The translations under genes were made by a program, and so were the position numbers. Positions 46,495 through 54,818 of a stretch of 64,000 bases of DNA are shown in pieces. The stretch is from BOG-908 sp963848205 (GTDB lineage Bacteria; Pseudomonadota; Alphaproteobacteria; Acetobacterales; Acetobacteraceae): NCBI GenBank assembly GCA_963848205.1, contig CAWKCV010000005.1:310001-374000 (forward strand), given 5' to 3'. Position 1 is the first letter of the stretch, and the number at the start of each line of letters is the position of its first letter. The notes beneath the pieces are model-generated. The model had not been told where the DNA came from and did not search any database. It saw nothing but the letters and a program-made list of their open reading frames with translations.

Positions 46495-48249
46495 ATGTCG
46501 CTGATGAAGGTTTATGGCCGGGTCCTGAGCATGCTGGCGCGCAACCGCGGCGCGATCGCGATGCTGGTGCTCGGCAATGTGTGCGTGGCGGGGCTGCAGT
46601 TTCTCGATCCGGTGCTGTTCGGCCACGTCATCGGGCTGCTCGCGAGAAGCGACACGATGTCGCACGCCGACCTGTTCAGCCAGGGCGGCCATCTTGTCGG
46701 CTTCTGGGTGATGATCGGCGCCATCGGCATCGGCGTGAACATCACGGTGGCGATGCGCGCCGAACGCCTGGCGCACCGCACGCGGCTGGGCGCCATCAGC
46801 CGCTGCTTCGAACATGTGCTGGCCTTGCCGGCGAGCTTCCATGCCGGTGTGCAATCCGGCGGCGTGATGAAGACGATGGTCAGCGGTTCGGATGCGCTGT
46901 TCGCGCTCACGCTCACCTTCTTCAAGGAAAACCTCGCGACCTACGTAGCCGTACTGGTGCTGCTGCCGCTCTCGGCGTTCCTCAACTGGCGCCTGTCGAT
47001 GGTGCTGCTGGCGCTCGTGCTGGTGTTCGCGAGCGTGACGCTGTTCGTCATCCGCCGCACGCAGGCCGGCCAACGCCGCGCCGAGGTGGCCCATTCCGCG
47101 CTGGCAGGTCGCGCGCAGGACGCGCTTTCCAACGTGACGGCGGTGCAGTCCTTCGGGCAGTTGCGCGCCGAGGCGCACGCGTTTGCCGAAATCGTCGAGA
47201 ACGTCATCCGCCACCAGTTCCCGGTGCTGAACTGGTGGGCGCTGGTGACCGTGCTGACGCGTGCGTCGAGCACGATCGCCGTCATCACCATCGTGGTCGC
47301 CGGTGCGCTGCTGCACCTCCAAGGCCAGGCGACGGTTTCGCAGATCGTCAGCTTCATGGGGTTCGCGACGCTGTTGATTGGGCGCCTGGAAGCGGCCGTG
47401 AGTTTCACCAGCAGCCTGTTCATGCGCGCGCCTGGCATTGCCGACTACTTCGCGCTGCTCGACCAGGTGACGACGGTGGCCGAGCGTGAGGATGCGCAGG
47501 AGCTCGAGGTCACGCATGGCGAAGTGGCGTTCGAGGCGGTGAGCTTCGCCTATCCCGGCGGCCCGGCGATCCTGTCGGATGTCTCGTTCGTGGCACGCCC
47601 CGGCACGGTCACGGCGCTCGTCGGTGCCACCGGTGCGGGCAAATCCACGGCGATGCACATGCTGCAGCGCCTGTGGGACCCGCAATCGGGCGGCATCCTG
47701 GTCGATGGGCAGGATCTGCGCGACGTGACGCTGGACAGCCTGCGAAGCCAAGTCGGCGTGGTGTTCCAGGAAAGCCAACTGCTCAACCGTTCGATCCGCG
47801 ACAATCTGCTGGTTGGCCAGCCGGACGCGACGCAGGCGCAGATCGAGCAGGCTTGCCGGCTGGCCGAGGCGCACGATTTCATCATCCGCCAGCCGCAAGG
47901 CTACGACACGCTGGTGGGCGAGCGCGGCACGACACTATCGGGCGGCCAGCGCCAGCGTCTGTCGATCGCGCGTGCGCTGCTGAAGGATGCGCCGATCCTC
48001 ATCCTCGACGAGGCGACATCGGCGCTGGATGCGGCGACGGAGGCGCGCGTCTCGCGTGCGATGGCCAACCTGATGCGCGGCCGCACCACGTTCGTCATCG
48101 CGCACCGGCTTTCCACGGTCCGCGATGCCGACGAGATCCTGGTGTTCGACGCTGGCCGCATCGAGGAACGCGGCACGTTCGACGAGCTCATCGCCCAACG
48201 CGGCCGCTTCGCCGACCTGGTGGCCAACCAGCTAGCCGGAGTGTCTTAA
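46495..48249 (+). CDS. ABC exporter, NdvA-type (cyclic glucan export)
   Basis: A 584-residue half-transporter: six membrane helices in the N-terminal 320 residues (starting MSLMKVYGRVLSMLARNRGA) and an ATPase domain with Walker A VGATGAGKSTAM, signature TTLSGGQRQRLSIARA, Walker B ILILDEATSALD and the H-loop IAHRLSTV. The N-terminus and length match the NdvA/ChvA group, which exports periplasmic beta-glucan. Substrate assignment is by resemblance only. A repeat follows the stop. Confidence 0.85.
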   Translation: MSLMKVYGRVLSMLARNRGAIAMLVLGNVCVAGLQFLDPVLFGHVIGLLARSDTMSHADLFSQGGHLVGFWVMIGAIGIGVNITVAMRAERLAHRTRLGAISRCFEHVLALPASFHAGVQSGGVMKTMVSGSDALFALTLTFFKENLATYVAVLVLLPLSAFLNWRLSMVLLALVLVFASVTLFVIRRTQAGQRRAEVAHSALAGRAQDALSNVTAVQSFGQLRAEAHAFAEIVENVIRHQFPVLNWWALVTVLTRASSTIAVITIVVAGALLHLQGQATVSQIVSFMGFATLLIGRLEAAVSFTSSLFMRAPGIADYFALLDQVTTVAEREDAQELEVTHGEVAFEAVSFAYPGGPAILSDVSFVARPGTVTALVGATGAGKSTAMHMLQRLWDPQSGGILVDGQDLRDVTLDSLRSQVGVVFQESQLLNRSIRDNLLVGQPDATQAQIEQACRLAEAHDFIIRQPQGYDTLVGERGTTLSGGQRQRLSIARALLKDAPILILDEATSALDAATEARVSRAMANLMRGRTTFVIAHRLSTVRDADEILVFDAGRIEERGTFDELIAQRGRFADLVANQLAGVS

Positions 48250-48251
48250 AA

Positions 48252-48297
48252 AACAAAAGTTTTTTGGTCCTTTTTTCAAAAAAGGACTGCTTCCTTG
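48252..48297 (-). repeat. Boundary repeat, single reverse copy (Q)
   Basis: ACAAAAGTTTTTTGGTCC, T6/A6 hairpin, GGACTGCTTCCTTG. This is one of the most canonical copies. It begins right after the exporter gene stop. Confidence 0.9.
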
Positions 48298-48383
48298 TCT
48301 TACACATTATGTCACTCAAACCGACCTTGCGCCGACACCCGCATTCCCATCCTGTCGCGACATCTCGTTGTCAGGAAATGTCC

Positions 48384-49814
48384 ATGCGCCTGCGTGTCGT
48401 AACCGCCAGCCTGCTGCTTGCTTTCGCCGGGCAAGCGCCCGCGCAGTCCGCGCCCGCGTTCAAGCATGTGGTGATCGTGTTTCAGGAGAACCGCACGCCC
48501 GACAATCTGTTCGGCAGCAATCCGACGTTCGAACCGGGCGTGGATATCGCGACGAGTGGTGTGACATCGCGCGGCAAGACCGTGGCGCTCGGTCCGGTGG
48601 CGATGGATGGCTGCTACGATATCGCGCACACGCATGCGGCGTTCGAATACGCGCTCAATCTCGGATTCGATGCGGAGCCGCTCGATATCAGTTCCTGCAC
48701 GCAGGCGCTGCCGCCGGACCCGCATTTCAAATATGTCGACAACAGCACCGGAGAGGTTCAGCCGTATTTCGACATCGCGAAGGCCAACGGCTTTGCGAAC
48801 CGCATGTTCCAGACGAACCAGGGGCCCAGCTTTCCGGCGCACCAGTTCATCTTTTCCGGCACGTCGTCGCCTGCGCCGGGGGGCGATCTGTTCGCGGCGG
48901 AGAACATGGCCATCGGGTCGCCCAATTTCAAAGGCAACAACGCCGGCTGCATCGGTCCGTCGGGACAGACGGTGGCGATCATTGATGCGGCCGGTTCGGA
49001 GACGCAGCACAGGCCGCTTTATCCGTGTTTCGAACATCAGACCTTGGGCGATGTGCTGAGTGCCGCCAAGCCGGCGCTCAGCTGGCGATATTATGCGCCG
49101 ATGCCGGGTTCGATCTGGACCGCACCCGATGCCATCAGACATATTTGCCAGGCGCGCAACGTGGGCGGCGTGCCGACCTGCACGGGCGCGGAATGGACGG
49201 CCAACGTGGTGTCCGACAACCCGGCGCAGGTGCTGACTGATATCAGTGGCTGCAATCTGCCGAATGTCAGTTGGGTGATCCCGACCGCGGCCGAATCCGA
49301 CCACGCGGCCATCAATAACGGATCGGGCCCCCAATGGGTGGCGTCGATCGTGAATGCGGTGGGCAATCAGACATGCCCCGGTGGCGAAGCCTATTGGACG
49401 GACACGGTCGTGCTGATCGCGTGGGACGATTGGGGCGGCTGGTACGATCATGTAAAGCCGTTCGAGGTCAACACGAACCAGAATAGTTGGGGCTCGGGCT
49501 ACACCTATGGTTTTCGCGTGCCGCTTCTGGTGGTCTCCGCCTACACCAATCCCGGCACCGTCAGTAACGACGTCTTCGATTTCGGCAGCATCCTGTATTT
49601 CGTCGAGCAGAATTTTGGTGTCGGGTTCATCGGCCCGGGGACGACGACTTTCTCGCAATATGCCGACTATCACGCGGCCAAACCGCCGTTCGGCAATCTG
49701 GCGAGCTTTTTCAACCGGACAACGCCGAAGCCGTTCGGCCAGATTCCGACGACGATGAGTGCGAAGGATTTCCTTCGCGCCAAACCGTCCATAGTCGGGC
49801 CGGACAACGACTAG
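48384..49814 (+). CDS. Secreted phosphoesterase (phospholipase C / acid phosphatase-like)
   Basis: A 476-residue exported protein with signal peptide MRLRVVTASLLLAFAGQAPA. The PF04185-type core starts HVVIVFQENRTPDNLFGSNP and has the late metal motif VLIAWDDWGGWYDHVKPF. Such enzymes hydrolyse phospholipids or phosphate monoesters. ATG 48384 is favoured over ATG 48378 because the AGGA at 48373 is then properly spaced. Confidence 0.87.
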   Translation: MRLRVVTASLLLAFAGQAPAQSAPAFKHVVIVFQENRTPDNLFGSNPTFEPGVDIATSGVTSRGKTVALGPVAMDGCYDIAHTHAAFEYALNLGFDAEPLDISSCTQALPPDPHFKYVDNSTGEVQPYFDIAKANGFANRMFQTNQGPSFPAHQFIFSGTSSPAPGGDLFAAENMAIGSPNFKGNNAGCIGPSGQTVAIIDAAGSETQHRPLYPCFEHQTLGDVLSAAKPALSWRYYAPMPGSIWTAPDAIRHICQARNVGGVPTCTGAEWTANVVSDNPAQVLTDISGCNLPNVSWVIPTAAESDHAAINNGSGPQWVASIVNAVGNQTCPGGEAYWTDTVVLIAWDDWGGWYDHVKPFEVNTNQNSWGSGYTYGFRVPLLVVSAYTNPGTVSNDVFDFGSILYFVEQNFGVGFIGPGTTTFSQYADYHAAKPPFGNLASFFNRTTPKPFGQIPTTMSAKDFLRAKPSIVGPDND

Positions 49815-49918
49815 CGCGCGGCGGGTGCCCGCCGGGGTCTGCCCCTCATTTGCCGCATGGTTGTGGCCAGCGGCACTTGGCGTTCCCATGTGAGGCTCCG
49901 CACAACGCGGAGTTCTCG

Positions 49919-50995
49919 ATGCCCACGCTTTTCGACCCGATCACCCTAGGCGACCTCACGCTTCCCAACCGCATCCTGATGGCGCCGCTGACCCGCGGCC
50001 GCAGCACGCGGACGCATGTGCCGACGCCGATCATGGCCGAGTATTATGCCCAGCGTGCCAGCGCCGGACTGATCATCACCGAGGCGACCGGCATCAGCCA
50101 GCAGGGGCTTGGCTGGCCGTATGCGCCTGGATTGTGGAGCGACGAGCAGGTCGAGGCGTGGATTCCAGTTGTCGGCGCCGTGCATGCGGCCGGCGGGCGG
50201 ATCGTGGCGCAGCTCTGGCACATGGGCCGGCTGGTGCATCCCAGCTTCAACGGCGGGCAGGCGCCGGTGTCATCCTCGGCCACCACAGGGCCGGCGATGG
50301 CGCACACCTATGAGGGCAAGCAGCCCTACACCCAGGCGCGCGCGCTGGATGCGTCGGAAATACCGGCGTTGCTGGATGATTATCGCAGGGCCACGCGCAA
50401 TGCGTTGAAGGCCGGCTTCGATGGCGTGCAGATCCACGCGGCGAATGGCTATCTCATCGACCAGTTCCTGCGCGACAATTCGAATATGCGCACCGACCAG
50501 TATGGCGGCTCGATCGAGAACCGGATCCGTCTGTTGCGTGAAGTGGCGCAGGCGGTGATCGAAGTGGCGGGCGCGGGGCGGACAGGCGTAAGGCTCTCGC
50601 CGAACGGCGATACGCAGGGCGTCAACGACAGCGATCCCGACGCATTGTTCGGGGCGGCCGCGGCGGCACTTTCAGATTTGGGCGTTGCGTTTCTGGAATT
50701 GCGTGAGCCTGGCAAGAACGGCACGTTCGGCCGCGCGCAGGTCGAACCGGTCGCACCTGCCATCCGGCGCGCATTTCACGGGCCGCTTGTGCTGAACTCG
50801 GATTATCGCGGCGACACGGCGCAGGCTGCGCTGGATTCCGGTGTGGCCGACGCCATCGCGTTCGGCCGCACATTCCTTGCCAATCCCGATTTGCCGCGCC
50901 GGTTGCAGGATGAGTTGCCGCTGAACGCGGATAACCCGGCGACCTGGTATTCGCAGGGGGCTGAGGGTTATACGGACTATCCTGCGGCGGCTTAG
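49919..50995 (+). CDS. Old yellow enzyme family alkene reductase
   Basis: A 358-residue FMN-dependent TIM barrel: LFDPITLGDLTLPNRILMAP, GGRIVAQLWHMGRLVHPS, VQIHAANGYLIDQFLRD and a late AIAFGRTFLANPDLPRRL. It reduces activated C=C bonds, nitro compounds or nitrate esters (NemA/XenB-like); the natural substrate is unknown. ATG 49919 fits the family. Confidence 0.93.
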   Translation: MPTLFDPITLGDLTLPNRILMAPLTRGRSTRTHVPTPIMAEYYAQRASAGLIITEATGISQQGLGWPYAPGLWSDEQVEAWIPVVGAVHAAGGRIVAQLWHMGRLVHPSFNGGQAPVSSSATTGPAMAHTYEGKQPYTQARALDASEIPALLDDYRRATRNALKAGFDGVQIHAANGYLIDQFLRDNSNMRTDQYGGSIENRIRLLREVAQAVIEVAGAGRTGVRLSPNGDTQGVNDSDPDALFGAAAAALSDLGVAFLELREPGKNGTFGRAQVEPVAPAIRRAFHGPLVLNSDYRGDTAQAALDSGVADAIAFGRTFLANPDLPRRLQDELPLNADNPATWYSQGAEGYTDYPAAA

Positions 50996-51125
50996 GGAAG
51001 GCCTTCTTTCTTACAAAACAGAAGCAAAAAACTTTTGCTCCGCTGTCGCGAGCCTCGGGATGGGCACACGTCAGGGAGCAAAGGTTTGTATGAACCCTTC
51101 GTTTCAAAAAAGGACTGATTGCGTC
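50995..51125. repeat. Boundary repeat, inverted pair (R) between convergent genes
   Basis: The left unit is CTTC/GAAG type (GGAAGGCCTTC) with AAAAAACTTTTGCTCC and GCTGTCGCGAGC. The right unit is eroded (GGGAGCAAAGGTTTG, then AAAAAAGGACTG). It separates the old yellow enzyme and MRJP-like genes. Confidence 0.82.
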
Positions 51126-52226
51126 CTAGAACTGCGGCTTCGCTACCCGAAACAACTGCCAAGGCCCCGACTGCGTGCTCCCCTTCTCATGGAACTGCGC
51201 CATATCCTGAATGTGCGAGGCAGTGACGTAAATCGATCCGTCCGCACCCTCGGCCAGGCTGTCCGGCCAGCGCAGGCGCGTGTCCTGTGCGATCACCAGC
51301 ATCGTGCCGTCTGGCTTGCGCACGCGCACGGCGTTGTCGCCGGGATCGGTGATGTAGAGATTGTCGTGCTCGTCGATCCAGTAGCCGTCAGCCACGTTGG
51401 TAATGCCGACGGTTTCTACTTTCGCGGCGATGGTCTGCGGAGTCGCGGTGTGGGAAGCGAGGACCGCGATCGGCGCGCGATAGGCGGTGCGTCCGCTCAA
51501 TGCCTGCCAATAGACGTATTTTCCTTCCGCATCGATGGCGATGCCGTCGGCGGCGAACGACGGGGCGCGATGATCGGGGCGGCGGAGTTCATGGCCGTCG
51601 ACGACCGGCACCACACCTCGCTCGACCTGCGTGCGCGGGTCGCCGTCCAGCACGCGGCGCGCGCTGCCGGTTGCCGTGTCGAGCACGATCAATGCGCCGC
51701 GCTGCCCTGAGTCGGTCATGATCGCGGTCGCACCGTTGGGGGTGACGCGAACGTCGTTGAGGTAGCTGCCCTGGGGCATGATCGAGACGTCGAGCGGATA
51801 GATGCGGACGATCTTGTTGGTCGAGAGATCGATCTTGACCAGTTTCACGCCGCCGGGCTTGAGGAATTCGTTTCCGGGTGCGGCGGGATCGACCACCCAC
51901 AGGAAGCCCTGCGGATCGACGGTGACGCTTTGGACGCAGACGAAATGGTCGGCGAGCGAGAGCGGCTTGAGGTTGCTCCAGGCATTCCAGGCGGCGTCGG
52001 GGTAGGGTTTGAGCGAGCCGTCCTTCATCACTTCGGCGACCGAGATGGGCACGTCCCGCTCCCAGCGTGGGAAGTTGACGAAGATGCGGCCAGTTTTGCT
52101 GACCGCGACGCCGGTGACCTGCTGGTCGAAACTGGCCACTACCGCAGGTGCCGGCATGGCTGCGAGTGCGGAGCTAGCCAGGCACGACGCGAACAGGCCG
52201 GCAGCAATTTGTCGTTTGACCGTCAT
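51126..52226 (-). CDS. Major royal jelly / yellow-family secreted protein
   Basis: A 366-residue exported beta-propeller-like protein. A signal peptide (MTVKRQIAAGLFASCLASSA, cleavage near ALA) is followed by VTGVAVSKTGRIFVNFPRWE, VQSVTVDPQGFLWVVD and SYLNDVRVTPNGATAIMTDS, the repeated blades of the MRJP family. In bacteria the role is unknown; lactonase-like or ligand-binding functions have been proposed. Its TAG lies in the edge of repeat R. Confidence 0.85.
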   Translation of the reverse strand: MTVKRQIAAGLFASCLASSALAAMPAPAVVASFDQQVTGVAVSKTGRIFVNFPRWERDVPISVAEVMKDGSLKPYPDAAWNAWSNLKPLSLADHFVCVQSVTVDPQGFLWVVDPAAPGNEFLKPGGVKLVKIDLSTNKIVRIYPLDVSIMPQGSYLNDVRVTPNGATAIMTDSGQRGALIVLDTATGSARRVLDGDPRTQVERGVVPVVDGHELRRPDHRAPSFAADGIAIDAEGKYVYWQALSGRTAYRAPIAVLASHTATPQTIAAKVETVGITNVADGYWIDEHDNLYITDPGDNAVRVRKPDGTMLVIAQDTRLRWPDSLAEGADGSIYVTASHIQDMAQFHEKGSTQSGPWQLFRVAKPQF

Positions 52227-52281
52227 AGGAATTCCCCAGATTTCAACACACCAGCGAATTTCGGCGGGGTGGGTTCCTGCC

Positions 52282-52301
52282 GGCTACGTTCGATCGTAGC
52301 C
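52282..52301. other. Perfect 7-bp hairpin upstream of the MRJP-like gene
   Basis: GGCTACG TTCGAT CGTAGCC is a perfect inverted repeat 56 bases upstream of the gene start and 15 bases beyond the small frame at 52316. A related hairpin, GATGCA/TGCATC around GCTACGT, lies at 52396-52414. They could be leader or terminator structures. Confidence 0.45.
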
Positions 52302-52315
52302 CGACGCCAGACCAA

Positions 52316-52378
52316 TCAGAGCGGCGCCATTGCGACGAGGCTGAGTGCGGCCGTAATGCAGATGATCCAGAACTTCAT
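52316..52378 (-). CDS. Possible 20-residue hydrophobic peptide
   Basis: A short frame encoding MKFWIICITAALSLVAMAPL, which would be a single membrane helix, lies between folC and the MRJP-like gene in the 232-base gap. There is no strong ribosome site (AAAGA is 9 bases upstream), and it is flanked by small hairpins. Composition is unlike random sequence, but expression is unproven. Confidence 0.35.
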   Translation of the reverse strand: MKFWIICITAALSLVAMAPL

Positions 52379-52458
52379 GCGTTCGATCTTTCACCGATGC
52401 AGCTACGTTGCATCGCAGCATTAGCGCGTGCTGGTAACCCCAGTTTTGCGGGATTGTG

Positions 52459-53766
52459 TCATGCAGTGACGTGTACCGTGTTTGTGACCGCGTCTGCCTT
52501 CAGCACCTCACCGGCCAGATAGAGGCTGCCGCAGATCAGCACCCGGCCGGGGCGGAGGCGGGCGATGTGGGCGAGCGCGGTTTTCACGTCCGGTCCGGGC
52601 GTGGCGCGGCCGCCGGATGCGGCAACGATCGCCCCGACGTCGAGCGCCAGATGCTGTCCAGGCTCGCACACTGCCCACAGGCTTGTGGCGTATGGCAGCA
52701 ATGGTCGCAGGAACCCGGCGGCGTCCTTGCTCTGTTTCATGCCGACGAGGACGTGCACCGGGCGGTCGGCCCAGCTCGACAGATGTTGGCCAAGGGCCAC
52801 GCCGGCGCCCTCGTTGTGGCCGCCATCGAGGAACAGCTCGAAGCCGGACGGCAGCAACGACGCGAGGTGGCCATGCAGGCGTTGCAGGCGCGCGGGCCAG
52901 GTGGCCTGGGCGATGCCGGGGAACGCGGATTCGGGCAGAGCCAGGCCGCTCGCGCGCAACGCGGCGATCGCGATGCCGGCATTGTCGATCTGGTGCGCCC
53001 CGGGCAGCGATGGGGCGGGAAGATGGAGGCTGCCCTGGGCATCTTCGTAGCGCAGCCGGTCGCCATGGGGTGCGATGTGCCAGTGCGTGTCGCGTTCCAG
53101 CAGGTGCGCGCCGGTCTCGTGGGCGGTGCGGCGCAGGGTTTCGAGCACGTCGGCGGATTGGTGGCCGGTGGCGACCGGGCGGCCGGGCTTCATGATACCC
53201 GCCTTTTCCCAGGCGATGCGGCGCAGATTGTCGCCGAGGAAGTCCTGGTGGTCGAGCGAGATGGAGGTGATGGCGCAGGCGGCCGGTGCGTCGATTACGT
53301 TGGTGGCGTCGTAACGGCCGCCCAGGCCCACTTCGACGATGCAGAGGTCGGCCGGTGTGCGGGCGAACAGGAGGTAGCCGGCGGCGACGAGGGCTTCGAA
53401 CACGGTGATGGGGGCGCCGTCGTTGATGCGTTCGATTTCGGCCAGCGTATCGGCGAGGGTTGCTTCGGCAACCAGGTCGCCGGCGATGCGGAAGCGTTCG
53501 CGCAGCTCGACGAGGTGGGGCGAGATGGTGACGTGGACGCGCCAGCCGGCGGCCTCGCCGATGGCGCGCAGGAAGGCGCAGGTGCTGCCTTTTCCGTTGG
53601 TGCCGGCGACGTGGATGGCGGGCGGGAGGTGGTCTTGCGGGTTGCCGAGTTGCGCGAGGAGGCGTTGGACGCGGTCGAGGCTGAGGTCGATGAGTTTGGG
53701 GTAGAGGGCGTGAAGTCGGTCGATGATGGCGTCGGTGCGGCCGTCGGGGGCGGGGCGGGGGATCAT
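52459..53766 (-). CDS. folC: Bifunctional folylpolyglutamate / dihydrofolate synthase
   Basis: A 435-residue Mur-ligase-like enzyme with the P-loop HVAGTNGKGSTCAFLRAIGE, TISPHLVELRERFRIAGD and ISLDHQDFLGDN. It adds glutamate to dihydropteroate and to folates. It begins at ATG 53766 and is last in the trp-accD-folC cluster; the repeat pair S separates it from accD. Confidence 0.95.
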   Translation of the reverse strand: MIPRPAPDGRTDAIIDRLHALYPKLIDLSLDRVQRLLAQLGNPQDHLPPAIHVAGTNGKGSTCAFLRAIGEAAGWRVHVTISPHLVELRERFRIAGDLVAEATLADTLAEIERINDGAPITVFEALVAAGYLLFARTPADLCIVEVGLGGRYDATNVIDAPAACAITSISLDHQDFLGDNLRRIAWEKAGIMKPGRPVATGHQSADVLETLRRTAHETGAHLLERDTHWHIAPHGDRLRYEDAQGSLHLPAPSLPGAHQIDNAGIAIAALRASGLALPESAFPGIAQATWPARLQRLHGHLASLLPSGFELFLDGGHNEGAGVALGQHLSSWADRPVHVLVGMKQSKDAAGFLRPLLPYATSLWAVCEPGQHLALDVGAIVAASGGRATPGPDVKTALAHIARLRPGRVLICGSLYLAGEVLKADAVTNTVHVTA

Positions 53767-53909
53767 AGGGAAGGGAGGCCTTCTTTTCTGAAAAAAAGAA
53801 GCAGAAGACTTTCATCACCGCGCATTTGGGTCAGTTTAGGTGCCGTCTTCATTGGAACTGCGCGCAAGTAGAAGTTTTCTGGGCCTTATCAACAAAGACT
53901 GCTTTCTTA
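53767..53909. repeat. Boundary repeat, spaced inverted pair (S)
   Basis: The left unit is CTTC/GAAG type (GGAGGCCTTC, GAAGCAGAAGAC). The right unit is eroded (GTAGAAGTTTTCTGGGCC, then AAAGACTGCTTTCTTA) and contains the TAA of accD. Confidence 0.78.
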
Positions 53910-54818
53910 TTGAGCCTCGACCGTCGTTTGCTCTTGAGGCACTTCATTTGCCGACGGCCTGTCGGCCAGATGCGGAGAAAGCAAAGCCAATACGCGCGCC
54001 AGTGTCTCGCGCATGGCTGTGCGGCGGACGACCATGTCCACGATACCATGCTCGTGCAGGTATTCGGCACGCTGGAAGCCTTCAGGTAATGTTTCGCGTA
54101 CGGTTTGTTCAATGACGCGGGCGCCGGCGAATCCGATGAGGGCGCCGGGTTCGGCGATCTGGATGTCGCCGAGCATGGCGAAGCTGGCGGTGACGCCGCC
54201 GGTGGTGGGGTCGGTGAGCACGACGATGAACGGCAACTTCGCCTCGCGCACCAGCATGGATGCAATCGTGGTGCGCGGCATTTGCATCAGCGATACGGCA
54301 CCTTCCTGCATGCGCGCGCCGCCGGAGGCGGTGAACACGATCAGCGGCGATTGCTGCAATACGGCCAGGCGCGCGGCGGCGACGATGCCTTCGCCCACGG
54401 CGGCACCCATGCTGCCACCCATGAAATTGAATTCCATGACGGCGGCGACGGCAGGCGCGCCGCCGATGGTGCCGTGGGCGACGACGAGTGCGTCTTCGAG
54501 ACCGGTTTTCGCGCGCGCCTCGCGCAGTCGTTCGGCATAACGTTTCTGGTCGCGGAAGACGAGCGGATCGGCTGGCGCCTTGGGAAGTTCGATGCGTGTG
54601 TAGCTGCCTTCGTCGAACGTCCATTCCAGGCGTTCGAGTGCGGTGCCGCGCATGTGGAAGCTGCAATGCGTGCAGACGCGAAGGTTTTTCTCCAGCTCCT
54701 TGTTGAAGATCATCTGCTGGCAGCTCGGGCATTGCGACCAGAGGTTCTCGGGAACTTCAGTGCGCTGGCCAAGCACCGCGCGAATACGCGGGCGGACATA
54801 TTCGGTAAGCCAGCTCAT
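53907..54818 (-). CDS. accD: Acetyl-CoA carboxylase carboxyltransferase subunit beta
   Basis: A 303-residue subunit with an N-terminal zinc ribbon (CPSCQQMIFNKELEKNLRVC, then THC) near residues 30-50 and the crotonase-like core (FNFMGGSMGAAVGEGIVAAA, then TASGGARMQEG). It transfers carboxyl from biotin to acetyl-CoA in fatty-acid synthesis. Its ATG overlaps the trpA stop (ATGA), coupling the two genes. Confidence 0.96.
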   Translation of the reverse strand: MSWLTEYVRPRIRAVLGQRTEVPENLWSQCPSCQQMIFNKELEKNLRVCTHCSFHMRGTALERLEWTFDEGSYTRIELPKAPADPLVFRDQKRYAERLREARAKTGLEDALVVAHGTIGGAPAVAAVMEFNFMGGSMGAAVGEGIVAAARLAVLQQSPLIVFTASGGARMQEGAVSLMQMPRTTIASMLVREAKLPFIVVLTDPTTGGVTASFAMLGDIQIAEPGALIGFAGARVIEQTVRETLPEGFQRAEYLHEHGIVDMVVRRTAMRETLARVLALLSPHLADRPSANEVPQEQTTVEAQ

